Source: Dryomyza anilis (taxonomy: Eukaryota > Arthropoda > Insecta > Diptera > Dryomyzidae). Taken from it: 64,000 nt of DNA. Within the stretch, counting starts at the first letter, position 1. Each line of letters starts with the position of its first letter. The stretch covers positions 126,555,593 through 126,619,592 of the forward strand of contig OX638130.1 in NCBI GenBank assembly GCA_951804985.1. The letters are read 5' to 3'. A program made the translations under genes and the position numbers. Below are positions 23,201 to 38,100 of the stretch, one piece after another. The notes under the pieces were generated by a model. That model had not been told where the DNA came from. It ran no database searches and was given only the letters and a program-made list of their open reading frames with translations.

Positions 23201-26200
23201 TCTACTATGTCGATTCTTTTGATTTTTATACCAACTGAGCAGATTTAGTATGCCATAAAAAGTGCAAAGTTTGACCCATCCACGACGCTCCGTTTAGGTT
23301 TTACAGCTTTTTGAAGTTAGATTAAAATGTGTAAAGTTTGACCCCTCTACGACGCTCCGTTTAGTTTTTACAGCCATTTGAAGTTGAAGATGTGATTTCT
23401 GGAATCCTACTATGTCGATTCTTTTGATTTTTATACCAACTGAGCAGTTTTAGTATGCCATAAAAAGTGCAAAGTATGACCCATCTACGACGCTCCGTTT
23501 AGGTTTTACAGCTTTTTGAAGTTAGATTAAAATGTGTAAAGTTTGATCCCTCTACGACGCTCCGTTTAGGTTTTACAGCCATTTGAAGTTAAAGATGTGA
23601 TTTCTCGAATCCTACTATGTCGATTCTTTTGATTTTTATACCAACTGAGCAGATTTAGTATGCCATAAAAAGTGCAAAGTTTGACCCATCCACGACGCTC
23701 CGTTTAGGTTTTACAGCTTTTTGAAGTTAGATTAAAATGTGTAGAGTTTGACCCTCAATGATGCTCCGTTTAGGTTTTACAGCCATTTGAAGTTGAAGAT
23801 GTGATTTCTGGAATCCTACTATGTCGATTCTTTTGATTTTTATACCAACTGAACAGTTTTAGTATGCCATAAAAGTGCAATGTATGACCCCTCTACGACG
23901 CTCCGTTTAGGTTTTACAGCCATTTGAAGTTAGATTAAAATGTGTAAAGTTTGGCCCCTCTACGACGCTCCGTTTAGGTTTTACAGCCATTTGAAGTTAA
24001 AGATGTGATTTCTCGAATCCTACTTTGTCGATTCTTTTGATTTTTATACCAACTGAGCAGATTTAGTATGCCATAAAAAGTGCAAAGTTTGACCCCTCTA
24101 CGACGCTCCGTTTAGGTTTTATAGCCTTTTGAAGTTAAAGATGTGATTTCTCGAATTCTACTATGTCGATTCTTTTGACTTTTATACCAACTGAGCAGAT
24201 TTAGTATGCCATAAAAGTGCAAAGTTTTAACCCTCTACGACGCTCGGTTTATACCAACTGAACAGTTTTATACCAACTGAACAGTTTTAGTATGCCATAA
24301 AAAGTGCAAAGTATGACCCCTCTACGACGCTCCGTTTAGGTTTTACAGCCTTTTGAAGTTAGATTAAAATGTGTAAAGTTTGACCCCTCTACGACGCTCC
24401 GTTTAGGTTTTACCGCCATTTGAAGTTAAAGATGTGATTACTCGAATCCTACTTTGTCGATTCTTTTGATTTTTATACCAATTGAGCATATTTAGTATGT
24501 CATAAAAAGTGCAAATTTTGAACCATCTACGACGCTCTGTTTAGGTTTTACAGCCTGTTCAAGTTAGAATGAAATGTGTAAAGTTTGACCCCTCTACGAC
24601 GCTCCGTTTAGGTTTTACAGCTTTTTGAAGTTAGATTAAAATGTGTAAAGTTTGATCCCTCTACGACGCTCCGTTTAGGTTTTACAGCCTTTTGAAGTTA
24701 AAGATGTGATTTCTCGAATTCTACTACGTCGATTCTTTTGATTTTTATACCAACTGAGCAGATTTAGTATGCCATAAAAAGTGCAAAGTTTGACCCATCT
24801 ACAACGCTCCGTTTAGGTTTTACAGCCTTTTGAAGTTAGATTAAAATGTGTAAAGTTTGACCCCTCTACGACGCTCCGTTTAGGTTTTACATCCATTTGA
24901 AGTTAAAGATGTGATTTCTCGAATCCTACTATGTCGATTCTTTTGATTTTTATACCAACTGAGCAGATTTAGTATGCCATAAAAAGTGCAAAGTTTGACC
25001 CATCCACGACGCTCCGTTTAGGTTTTACAGCTTTTTGAAGTTAGATTAAAATGTGTAGAGTTTGACCCTCAATGACGCTCCGTTTAGGTTTTACAGCCAT
25101 TTGAAGTTAAAGATGTGATTTCTCGAATCCTACTATGTCGATTCTTTTGATTTTTATACCAACTGAACAGATTAAAATGTGTAAAGTTTGGCCCCTCTAC
25201 GACGCTCCGTTTAGGTTTTACAGCCATTTGAAGTTAAAGATGTGATTTCTCGAATCCTACTTTGTCGATTCTTTTCATTTTTATACCAACTGAACAGTTT
25301 TAGTATGCCATAAAAAGTGCAAAGTATAACCCCTCTACGACGCTCCGTTTAGGTTTTACAGCCTTTTGAAGTTAGATTAAAATGTGTAAAGTTTGACCCC
25401 TCTACGACGCACCGTTTAGGTTTTACAGCCATTTGAAGTTAAAGATGTGATTTCTCGAATTCTACTCTGTCGATTCTTTTGATTTTTATACCAACTGAGC
25501 AGAATTAGTATGCCATAAAAAGTGCAAAGTTTTAACCCTCTACGACGCTCGGTTTATACCAACTGAACAGTTTTATACCAACTGAACAGTTTTAGTATGG
25601 CATAAAAAGTGCAAAGTATGACCCCTCTACGACGCTCCGTTTAGGTTTTACAGCCTTTTGAAGTTAGATTAAAATGTGTAAAGTCTGACCCCTCTACGAC
25701 GCTCCGTTTAGGTTTTACCGCCATTTGAAGTTAGATTAAAATGTGTAAAGTTTGACCCCTCTACGACGCTCCGTTTAGGTTTTACCGCCATTTGAAGTTA
25801 AAGATGTGATTACTCGAATCCTACTTTGTCGATTCTTTTGATTTTTATACCAATTGAGCATATTTAGTATGTCATAAAAAGTGCAAATTTTGAACCATCT
25901 ACGACGCTCTGTTTAGGTTTTACAGCCTGTTCAAGTTAGAATGAAATGTGTAAAGTTTGACCCCTCTACGACGCTCCGTTTAGGTTTTACAGCTTTTTGA
26001 AGTTAAAGATGTGATTTCTTGAATCCTACTATGTCGATTCTTTTGATTTTTATACCAACTGAGCAGATTAAGTATGCCATAAAAAGTGCAAAGTTTGACC
26101 CATCTACGACGCTCCGTTTAGGTTTTACTGCCTTTTGAAGTTAGATTAAAATGTGTAAAGTTTGACCCCTCTACGACGCTCCGTTTAGGTTTTACAGTCA

Positions 26201-29200
26201 TTTGAAGTTAAAGATGTGATTTCTCGAATCCTACTATGTCGATTCTTTTGATTTTTATACCAACTGAGCAGATTTAGTATGCCATAAAAAGTGCAAAGTT
26301 TGACCCCTCTACGACGCTTCGTTTAGGTTTTACAGCCATTTGAAGTTAGACTGAAATGTGTAAAGTTTGACCCCTCTACGACGCTCCGTTTAGGTTTTAT
26401 AGCCTTTTGAAGTTAAAGATGTGATTTCTCGAATTCTACTATGTCGATTCTTTTGATTTTTATACCAACTGAGCAGATTTAGTATGCCATAAAAAGTGCA
26501 AAGTTTGACCCATCCACGACGCTCCGTTTAGGTTTTACAGCTTTTTGAAGTTAGATTAAAATGTGTAAAGTTTGACCCCTCTACGACGCTCCGTTTAGGT
26601 TTTACAGCCATTTGAAGTTGAAGATGTGATTTCTCGAATCCTACTATGTCGATTCTTTTGATTTTTATACCAACTGAGCAGTTTTAGTATGCCATAAAAA
26701 GTGCAAAGTATGACCCATCTACGACGCTCCGTTTAGGTTTTACAGCTTTTTGAAGTTTGATTAAAATGTGTAAAGTTTGATCCCTCTACGACGCTCCGTT
26801 TAGGTTTTACAGCCATTTGAAGTTAAAGATGTGATTTCTCGAATCCTACTATGTCGATTCTTTTGATTTTTATACCAACTGAGCAGATTTAGTATGCCAT
26901 AAAAAGTGCAAAGTTTGACCCATCCACGACGCTCCGTTTAGGTTTTACAGCTTTTTGAAGTTAGATTAAAATGTGTAAAGTTTGATCCCTCTACGACGCT
27001 CCGTTTAGGTTTTACAGCCTTTTGAAGTTAAAGATGTGATTTCTCGAATTCTACTACGTCGATTCTTTTGATTTTTATACCAACTGAGCCGATTTAGTAT
27101 GCCATAAAAAGTGCAAAGTTTGACCCATCTACAACGCTCCGTTTAGGTTTTACAGCCTTTTGAAGTTAGATTAAAATGTGTAAAGTTTGACCCCTCTACG
27201 ACGCTCCGTTTAGGTTTTACATCCATTTGAAGTTAAAGATGTGATTTCTCGAATCCTACTATGTCGATTCTTTTGATTTTTATACCAACTGAGCAGATTT
27301 AGTATGCCATAAAAAGTGCAAAGTTTGACCCATCCACGACGCTCCGTTTAGGTTTTACAGCTTTTTGAAGTTAGATTAAAATGTGTAGAGTTTGACCCTC
27401 AATGACGCTCCGTTTAGGTTTTACAGCCATTTGAAGTTAAAGATGTGATTTCTCGAATCCTACTATGTCGATTCTTTTGATTTTTATACCAACTGAACAG
27501 TTTTAGTATGCCATAAAAGTGCAAAGTATGACCCCTCTACGACGCTCCGTTTAGGTTTTACAGCCATTTGAAGTTAGATTAAAATGTGTAAAGTTTGGCC
27601 CTTCTACGACGCTCCGTTTAGGTTTTACAGCCATTTGAAGTTAAAGATGTGATTTCTCGAATCCTACTTTGTCGATTCTTTTGATTTTTATACCAACTGA
27701 GCAGTTTTAGTATGCCATAAAAAGTGCAAAGTATGACCCATCTACGACGCTCTGTTTAGGTTTTACAGCCTGTTGAATTTAGAATGAAATGTGTAAAGTT
27801 TGACCCCTCTACGACGCTCCGTTTAGGTTTTACAGCCGTTTGAAGTTAAAGATGTGATTTCTCGAATCCTACTTTGTCGATTCTTTTGATTTTTATACCA
27901 ACTGAGCAGTTTTAGTATGCCATAAAAAGTGCAAAGTATGACCCATCTACGACGCTCCGTTTAGGTTTTACAGTCATTTGAATTTAAAGATGTGATTTCT
28001 CGAATCCTACTATGCCGATTCTTTTGATTTTTATACCAACTGAGCAGATTTAGTATGCCATAAAAAGTGTAAAGTTTGACCCATCTACGACGCTCCGTTT
28101 AGGTTTTAAAGCCATTTGAAGTTAAAGATGTGATTTCTCGAATCCTACTTTGTCGATTCTTTTGATTTTTATACCAATTGAGCAGATTTAGTATGCCATA
28201 AAAAGTGCAAAGTTTGAACCCTCTACGACGCTATGTTTAGGTTTTACAGCCTGTTGAAGTTAGAATGAAATGTGTAAAGTTTGACCCCTCTACGACGCTC
28301 CGTTTAGGTTTTACAGCCATTTGAAGTTAAAGATGTGATTTCTCGAATCCTACTATGTCGATTCTTTTGATTTTTATACCAACTGAGCAGATTTAGTATG
28401 CCATAAAAAGTGCTCCGTTTAGGTTTTACAGCCATTTGAAGTTAAAGATGTAATTTCTCGAATCCTACTATGTCGATTCTTTTGATTTTTATACCAACTG
28501 AACAGTTTTAGTATGCCATAAAAAGTGCAAAGTATAACCCCTCTACGACGCTCCGTTTAGGTTTTACAGCCTTTTGAAGTTAGATTAAAATGTGTAAAGT
28601 TTGACCCCTCTACGACGCTCCGTTTAGGTTTTACAGCCATTTGAAGTTAAAGATGTGATTTCTCGAATCCTACTTTGTCGATTCTTTTGATTTTTATACT
28701 AATTAAGCAGATTTAGTATGCCATAAAAAGTGCAAAGTTTGAACCCTCTACGACGCTCCGTTTAGGTTTTACAGCCATTTGAAGTTAAAGATGTGATTTC
28801 TCGAATTCTACTATGTGGCATACTAACCATAAAAAGTGCAAAGTATGACCCCTCTACGACGCTCCGTTTAGGTTTTACAGCCATTTGAAGTTAAAGATGT
28901 GATTTCTCGAATCCTACTATGTCGATTCTTTTGATTTTTATACCAACTGAGCAGATTTAGTATGCCATAAAAAGTGCAAAGTTTGACCCATCTATTCTAC
29001 TATGTCGATTCTTTTGATTTTTATACCAACTGAGCAGTTTAAGTATGCCATAAAGAGTGCAAAGTATGACCCCTCTACGACGCTCCGTTTAGGTTTTACA
29101 GCCATTTGAAGTTAGATTAAAATGTGTAAAGTTTGACCCCTCTACGACGCTCCGTTTAGGTTTTACAGCCATTTGAAGTTAAAGATGTGATTTCTCGAAT

Positions 29201-31299
29201 CCTACTATGCCGATTCTTTTGATTTTTATACCAACTGAGCAGATTTAGTATGCCATAAAAAGTGCAATGTTTGAACCCTCAACGACGCTCCGTTTAGGTT
29301 TTACAGCCTGTTGAAGTTAGAATGAAATGTGTAAAGTTTGACCCATCTACGACGCTCCGTTTAGGTTTTACAGCCATTTGAAGTTAAAGAGGTGATTTTT
29401 CGAATCCTACTATGTCGATTCTTTTGATTTTTATACCAACAGAGCAGATTTAGTATGCCATAAAAAGTGCAAAGTTTGACCCATCTACGACGCTCCGTTT
29501 AGGTTTTACAGCCATTTGTAGTTAAAGATGTGATTTCTCGAATCCTACTTTGTCGATTCTCTTGATTTTTATACCAATTGAGCAGATTTAGTATGCCATA
29601 AAAAGTGCAAAGTTTAAACCCTCTACGACGCTATGTTTAGGTTTTACAGCCATTTGAAGTTAAAGATGTGATTTCTCGAATCCTACTATGTCGATTCTTT
29701 TGATTTTTATACCAACTAAGCAGATTTAGTATTCCATAAAAACTGCAAAATTTGACCCATCTACGACGCTCCGTTTAGGTTTTACAGCCGTTTGAAGTTA
29801 AAGATGTGATTTCTCGAATCCTACTATGTCGATTCTTTTGATTTTTATACCAACTGAGCAGATTTAGTATGCCATAAAAAGTGCAAAGTTTGACCCCTCT
29901 ACGACGCTCCGTTTAGGTTTTACAGCCATTTGAAGTTAAAGATGTGATTTCTCGAATCCTACTTTGTCGATTCTCTTGATTTTTATACCAATTGAGCAGA
30001 TTTAGTATGACATAAAAAGTGCGAAGTTTGAACCCTCTACGACGCTATGTTTAGGTTTTACAGCCTGTTGAAGTTAGAATGAAATGTGTAAAGTTTGACC
30101 CCTCTACGACGCTCCGTTTAGGTTTTACAGCTATTTGAAGTTAAAGATGTGATTTCTCGAATCCTACTATGTCGATTCTTTTGATTTTTATACCAACTGA
30201 GCAGATTTAGTATGCCATAAAAAGTGCAAAGTTTGACCCATCTACGACGCTCCGTTTAGGTTTTACAGCCATTTGAAGTTAAAGAGGTGATTTTTCGAAT
30301 CCTACTATGTCGATTCTTTTGATTTTTATACCAACAGAGCAGATTTAGTATGCCATAAAAAGTGCAAAGTTTGACCCATCTACGACGCTCCGTTTAGGTT
30401 TTACAGCCATTTGAAGTTAAAGATGTGATTTCTCGAATCCTACTTTGTCGATTCTCTTGATTTTTATACCAATTGAGCAGATTTAGTATGCCATAAAAAG
30501 TGCAAAGTTTAAACCCTCTACGACGCTATGTTTAGGTTTTACAGCCTGTTAAAGTTAGAATGAAATGTGTAAAGTTTGACCCCTCTACGACGCTCCGTTT
30601 AGGTTTTACAGCCATTTGAAGTTAAAGATGTGATTTCTCGAATCCTACTATGTCGATTCTTTTGATTTTTATACCAACAGAGCAGATTTAGTATGCCATA
30701 AAAAGTGCAAAGTTTGACCCATCTACGACGCTCCGTTTAGGTTTTACAGCCATTTGAAGTTAAAGATGTGATTTCTCGAATCCTACTATGTCGATTCTTT
30801 TGATTTTTATACCAATTAAGCAGATTTAGTATGCCATAAAAACTGCAAAATTTGACCCATCTACGACGCTCCGTTTAGGTTTTACAGCCGTTTGAAGTTA
30901 AAGATGTGATTTCTCGAATCCTACTATGTCGATTCTTTTGATTTTTATACCAACTGAGCAGATTTAGTATGCCATAAAAAGTGCAAAGTTTGACCCCTCT
31001 ACGACGCTCCGTTTAGGTTTTACAGTCATTTGAATTTAAAGATGTGATTTCTCGAATCCTACTATGCCGATTCTTTTGATTTTTATACCAACTGAGCAGA
31101 TTTAGTATGCCATAAAAAGTGTAAAGTTTGACCCATCTACGACGCTCCGTTTAGGTTTTACAGCCATTTGAGGTTAAAGATGTGATTTCTTGAATCCTAC
31201 TATGTCGATTCTTTTGATTTTTATACCAACTGAGCAGATTTAGTATGCCAGAAAAAGTGTAAAGTTTGACCCCTCTACGACGCTCCGTTTAGGTTTTAC

Positions 31300-34200
31300 T
31301 GCTAGATTAAAATGTGTAGATTAAAATGTGTAAAATTTGACCCCTCTACGACGCTCCGTTTAGGTTTTACAGCCATTTGAAGGTAAAGATGTGATTTCTC
31401 GAATTCTACTATGTCGATTCTTTTTATTTTTATACCAACTGAGCAGATTTAGTATGCCATAAAAAGTGCAAAGTTTGAACACTCTACGACGCTCTGTTTA
31501 GGTTTTACAGCCTGTTGAAGTTAGAATGAAATGTGTAAAGTTTGACCCCTCTACGACGCTCCGTTTAGGTTTTACAGCCATTTGAAGTTAAAGATGTGAT
31601 TTCTCGAATTCTACTATGTCGATTCTTTTGATTTTTATACCAACTGAGCAGTTTAAGTATGCCATAAAAAGTGCAAAGTATGACCCCTCTACGACGTTCC
31701 GTTTAGGTTTTACAGCCATTTGAAGTTAGATTAAAATGTGTAAAGTTTGACCCCTCTACGACGCTCCGTTTAGGTTTTACAGCCATTTGAAGTTAAAGAT
31801 GTGATTTCTCGAATCCTACTATGCCGATTCTTTTGATTTTTATACCAACTGAGCAGATTTAGTATGCCATAAAAAGTTAGTGAAGTTAGAATGAAATGTG
31901 TAAAGTTTGACCCCTCTACGACGCTCCGTTTAGGTTTTATAGCCTTTTGAAGTTAGATTAAAATTTGTAGAGTTTGACCCTCAGTGACGCTCCGTTTAGA
32001 TATTACAGCCATTTGAAGTTAAAGATGTGATTTCTCGAATCCACTATGTCGATTCTTTTGATTTTTATACCAACTGAGCAGATTTAGTATGCCATAAAAA
32101 GTGTAAAGTTTGACCCCTCTACGACGCTCCGTTTAGGTTTTACAGCCATTTGAAGGTAAAGATGTGATTTCTCGAATTCTACTATGTCGGTTCTTTTGAT
32201 TTTTATACCAACTGAGCAGATTTAGTATGCCATAAAAGTGCAAAGTTTGAACACTCTACGACGCTCTGTTTAGGTTTTACAGCTTGTTGAAGTTAGAATG
32301 AAATGTGTAAAGTTTGACCCCTCTACGACGCTCCGTTTAGGTTTTACAGCCATTTGAAGTTAAAGATGTGATTTCTCGAATTCTACTATGTCGATTCTTT
32401 TGATTTTTATACCAACTGAGCAGTTTAAGTATGCCATAAAAAGTGCAAAGTATGACCCCTCCACGACGCTCCGTTTAGGTTTTACAGCCATTTGAAGTTA
32501 AAGATGTGATTTCTTGAATCCTACTATGTCGATTCTTTTGATTTTTATACCAACTGAGCAGATTTAGTATGCCATAAAAAGTGCAAAGTTTGACCCATCT
32601 ACGACGCTCCGTTTAGGTTTTAAAGCCTTTTAAGTTAGATTAAAATGTGTAAAGTTTGACCCCTCTACGACGCTCCGTTTAGGTTTTACAGCCATTTGAA
32701 GTTAAAGATGTGATTTCTCGAATCCTACTTTGTCGATTCTTTTGATTTTTATATCAACTGAGCAGATTTAGTATGCCATAAAAAGTGTAAAGTTTGACCC
32801 CTCTACGACGCTCCGTTTAGGTTTTACAGCTTTTTGAAGTTAGATTAAAATGTGTAAAATTTGACCCCTCTACGACGCTCCGTTTAGGTTTTACAGCCAT
32901 TTGAAGGTAAAGATGTGATTTCTCGAATTCTACTATGTCGATTCTTTTTATTTTTATACCAACTGAGCAGATTTAGTATGCCATAAAAAGTGCAAAGTTT
33001 GAACACTCTACGACGCTCTGTTTAGGTTTTACAGCCTGTTGAAGTTAGAATGAAATGTGTAAAGTTTGACCCCTCTACGACGCTCCGTTTAGGTTTTACA
33101 GCCATTTGAAGTTAAAGATGTGATTTCTCGAATTCTACTATGTCGATTCTTTTGATTTTTATACCAACTGAGCAGTTTAAGTATGCCATAAAAAGTGCAA
33201 AGTATGACCCCTCTACGACGTTCCGTTTAGGTTTTACAGCCATTTGAAGTTAGATTAAAATGTGTAAAGTTTGACCCCTCTACGACGCTCCGTTTAGGTT
33301 TTACAGCCATTTGAAGTTAAAGATGTGATTTCTCGAATCCTACTATGCCGATTCTTTTGATTTTTATACCAACTGAGCAGATTTAGTATGCCATAAAAAG
33401 TTAGTGAAGTTAGAATGAAATGTGTAAAGTTTGACCCCTCTACGACGCTCCGTTTAGGTTTTATAGCCTTTTGAAGTTAGATTAAAATTTGTAGAGTTTG
33501 ACCCTCAGTGACGCTCCGTTTAGATATTACAGCCATTTGAAGTTAAAGATGTGATTTCTCGAATCCACTATGTCGATTCTTTTGATTTTTATTCCAACTG
33601 AGCAGATTTAGTATGCCATAAAAAGTGTAAAGTTTGACCCCTCTACGACGCTCCGTTTAGGTTTTACAGCCATTTGAAGGTAAAGATGTGATTTCTCGAA
33701 TTCTACTATGTCGGTTCTTTTGATTTTTATACCAACTGAGCAGATTTAGTATGCCATAAAAGTGCAAAGTTTGAACACTCTACGACGCTCTGTTTAGGTT
33801 TTACAGCTTGTTGAAGTTAGAATGAAATGTGTAAAGTTTGACCCCTCTACGACGCTCCGTTTAGGTTTTACAGCCATTTGAAGTTAAAGATGTGATTTCT
33901 CGAATTCTACTATGTCGATTCTTTTGATTTTTATACCAACTGAGCAGTTTAAGTATGCCATAAAAAGTGCAAAGTATGACCCCTCCACGACGCTCCGTTT
34001 AGGTTTTACAGCCATTTGAAGTTAAAGATGTGATTTCTTGAATCCTACTATGTCGATTCTTTTGATTTTTATACCAACTGAGCAGATTTAGTATGCCATA
34101 AAAAGTGCAAAGTTTGACCTATCTACGACGCTCCGTTTAGGTTTTAAAGCCTTTTAAGTTAGATTAAAATGTGTAAAGTTTGACCCCTCTACGACGCTCC

Positions 34201-34375
34201 GTTTAGGTTTTACAGCCATTTGAAGTTAAAGATGTGATTTCTCGAATCCTACTTTGTCGATTCTTTTGATTTTTATATCAACTGAGCAGATTTAGTATGC
34301 CATAAAAAGTGTAAAGTTTGACCCCTCTACGACGCTCCGTTTAGGTTTTACAGCTTTTTGAAGTTAGATTAAAAT
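31300..34375. repeat. Higher-order duplication, period ~1,524 bp
   Basis: Rare variants recur at a constant offset of 1,524 bp: aggtaaagatgtg followed by tctttttatttttata (31381 and 32905), the truncated join aaaaagttagtgaagttag (about 31872 and 33396), and tgacgctccgtttagatatt (31983 and 33507). The two ~1.5-kb blocks are nearly identical by eye, indicating a recent segmental duplication inside the array. Confidence 0.8.
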
Positions 34376-35199
34376 GTGTAAAATTTGACCCCTCTACGAC
34401 GCTCCGTTTAGGTTTTACAGCCATTTGAAGGTAAAGATGTGATTTCTCGAATTCTACTATGTCGATTCTTTTGATTTTTATACCAACTGAGCAGATTTAG
34501 TATGCCATAAAAAGTGCAAAGTTTGAACACTCTACGACGCTCTGTTTAGGTTTTACAGCCTGTTGAAGTTAGAATGAAATGTGTAAAGTTTGACCCCTCT
34601 ACGACGCTCCGTTTAGGTTTTACAGCCATTTGAAGTTAAAGATGTGATTTCTCGAATTCTACTATGTCGATTCTTTTGATTTTTATACCAACTGAGCAGT
34701 TTGAGTATGCCATAAAAAGTGCAAAGTATGACCCCTCTACGACGCTCCGTTTAGGTTTTACAGCCATTTGAAGTTAGATTAAAATGTGTAAAGTTTGACC
34801 CCTCTACGACGCTCCGTTTAGGTTTTACAGCCATTTGAAGTTAAAGATGTGATTTCTCGAATCCTATTTTGTCGATTCTTTTGATTTTTATACCAATTAA
34901 GCAGATTTAGTATGCCATAAAAAGTGCAAAGTTTGAACCCTCTACGACGCTCCGTTTAGGTTTTACAGCCTGTTGAAGTTAGAATGAAATGTGTAAAGTT
35001 TGACCCCTCTACGACGCTCCGTTTAGGTTTTACAGCCATTTGAAGTTAAAGATGTGATTTCTCGAATCCTACTATGTCGATTCTTTTGATTTTTATACCA
35101 ACTGAGCAGATTTAGTATGCCATAAAAAGTGCAAAGTTTGACCCATCTACGACGCTCCGTTTAGGTTTTACAGACATTTGAAGTTAAAGATGTAATTTC

Positions 35200-38100
35200 T
35201 TGAATCCTACTATGTCGATTCTTTTGATTTTTATACCAACTGAGCGGATTTAGTATGCCATAAAAAGTGCAAAGTTGGACCATTCTACGACGCTCTGTTT
35301 AGGTTTTACAGCTTTTTGAAGTTAGATTAAAATGTGTAAAGTTTGACCCCTCTACGACGCTCCGTTTAGGTTTTACAGCCATTAGAAGTTAACAATGTGA
35401 TTTCTCGAATTCTACTATGTCGATTCTTTTGATTTTTATACCAACTGAGCAGTTTTAGTATGCCATAAAAAGTGCAAAGTTTGACCACTCTACGACGCTC
35501 AGTTTAGGTTTTACAGCTTTTTGAAGTTAGATTAAAATGTGTAAAGTTTGACCCCTCTACGACGCTCCGTTTAGGTTTTACAGCCATTTGAAGTTAAAGA
35601 TGTGATTTCTCGAATTCTACTATGTCGATTCTTTTGATTTTTATACCAACTGAGCAGTTTTAGTATGCCATAAAAAGTGCAAAGTTTGACCCATCTACAA
35701 CGCTCCGGTTAGGTTTTACAGCTTTTTTTAAGTTAGATTAAAATTTGTAGAGTTTGACCCTCAGTGACGCTCCGTTTAGGTTTTACAGCCATTTGAAGTT
35801 AAAGATGTGATTTCTTGAATCCTACTACGTCGATTCTTTTGATTTTTATACCAACTGAGCAGTTTTAGTATGCCATAAAATGTGTAAAATTTGACCCCTC
35901 TACGACGCTCCGTTTAGGTTTTACAGCCATTTGAAGTTAAAGATGTGATTTCTTGAATCCTACTATGTCGATTCTTTTGATTTTTATACCAACTGAGCAG
36001 TTTTAGTATGCCATAAAATGTGTAAAGTTTGACCCCTCTACGACGCTCCGTTTAGGTTTTACAGCCATTTGAAGTTAGAATGAAATGTGTAAAGTTTGAC
36101 CCTCTACGACGCTCCGTTTAGGTTTTACAGCTTTTTGAAGTTAGATTAAAATGTGTAAAATTTGACCCCTCTACGACGCTCCGTTTAGGTTTTACAGCCA
36201 TTTGAAGGTAAAGATGTGATTTCTCGAATTCTACTATGTCGATTCTTTTGATTTTTATACCAACTGAGCAGATTTAGTATGCCATAAAAAGTGCAAAGTT
36301 TGAACACTCTACGACGCTCTGTTTAGGTTTTACAGCCTGTTGAAGTTAGAATGAAATGTGTAAAGTTTGACCCCTCTACGACGCTCCGTTTAGGTTTTAC
36401 AGCCATTTGAAGTTAAAGATGTGATTTCTCGAATTCTACTATGTCGATTCTTTTGATTTTTATACCAACTGAGCAGTTTAAGTATGCCATAAAAAGTGCA
36501 AAGTATGACCCCTCTACGACGCTCCGTTTAGGTTTTACAGCCATTTGAAGTTAGATTAAAATGGTTTGACCCCTCTACGACGCTCCGTTTAGGTTTTACA
36601 GCCATTTGAAGTTAAAGATGTGATTTCTCGAATCCTACTATGCCGATTCTTTTGATTTTTATACCAACTGAGCAGATTTAGTATGCCATAAAAAGTGCAA
36701 AGTTTGAACCCTCAACGACGCTCCGTTTAGGTTTTACAGCCTGTTGAAGTTAGAATGAAATGTGTAAAGTTTGACCCCTCTACGACGCTCCGTTTAGGTT
36801 TTACAGCCATTTGAAGTTAAAGATGTGATTTCTCGAATCCTACTATGTCGATTCTTTTGATTTTTATACCAACTGAGCAGATTTAGTATCCAATAAAAAG
36901 TGCAAAGTTTGACCCATCTACGACGCTCCGTTTAGGTTTTACAGTCATTTGAAGTTAAAGATGTGATTTCTCGAATTCTACTATGTCGATTCTTTTCTCG
37001 AATTCTACTATGTCGATTCTTTTGATTTTTATACCAACTGAGCAGATTTAATATGCCATAAAAAGTGCAAAGTTTGAACCCTCTACGACGCTCTGTTTAG
37101 GTTTTACAGCCTGTTGAAGTTAGAATGAAATGTGTAAAGTTTGACCCCTCTACGACGCTCCGTTTAGGTTTTACAGTCATTTGAAGTTAAAGATGTGATT
37201 TCTCGAATCCTACTATGTCGATTCTTTTGATTTTTATACCAACTGAGCAGATTTAGTATGCCATAAAAAGTGCAAAGTTTGACCCCTCTACGACGCTCCG
37301 TTTAGGTTTTATAGCCATTTGAAGTTAGAATGAAATGTGTAAAGTTTGAACCCTCTACGACGCTCCGTTTAGGTTTTATAGCCTTTTGAAGTTAAAGATG
37401 TGATTTCTCGAATTCTACTATGTCGATTCTTTTGATTTTTATACCAACTGAGCAGATTTAATATGCCATAAAAAGTGCAAAGTTTGAACCCTCTACGACG
37501 CTCTGTTTAGGTTTTACAGCCTGTTGAAGTTAGAATGAAATGTGTAAAGTTTGACCCCTCTACGACGCTCCGTTTAGGTTTTACAGCCATTTGAAGTTAA
37601 AGATGTGATTTTTCGAATCCTACTATGTCGATTCTTTTGATTTTTATACCAACTGAGCAGATTTAGATGCCATAAAAAGTGCAAAGTTTGACCCATCTAC
37701 GACGCTCCGTTTAGGTTTTACAGCCATTTGAAGTTAAAGATGTGATTTCTCGAATCCTGCTATGTCGATTCTTTAGATTTTTATACCAACTGAGCAGATT
37801 TAGTATCCCATAAAAAGTGCAAAGTTTGACCCATCTACGACGCTCCGTTTAGGTTTTACAGCTTTTTGAAGTTAGATTAAAATTTGTAGAGTTTGACCCT
37901 CAGTGACGCTCCGTTTAGATATTACAGCCATTTGAAGTTAAAGATGTGATTTCTCGAATCCACTATGTCGATTCTTTTGATTTTTATACCAACTGAGCAG
38001 ATTTAGTATGCCATAAAAAGTGTAAAGTTTGACCCCTCTACGACGCTCCGTTTAGGTTTTACAGATTTTTGAAGTTAGATTAAAATGTGTAAAATTTGAC

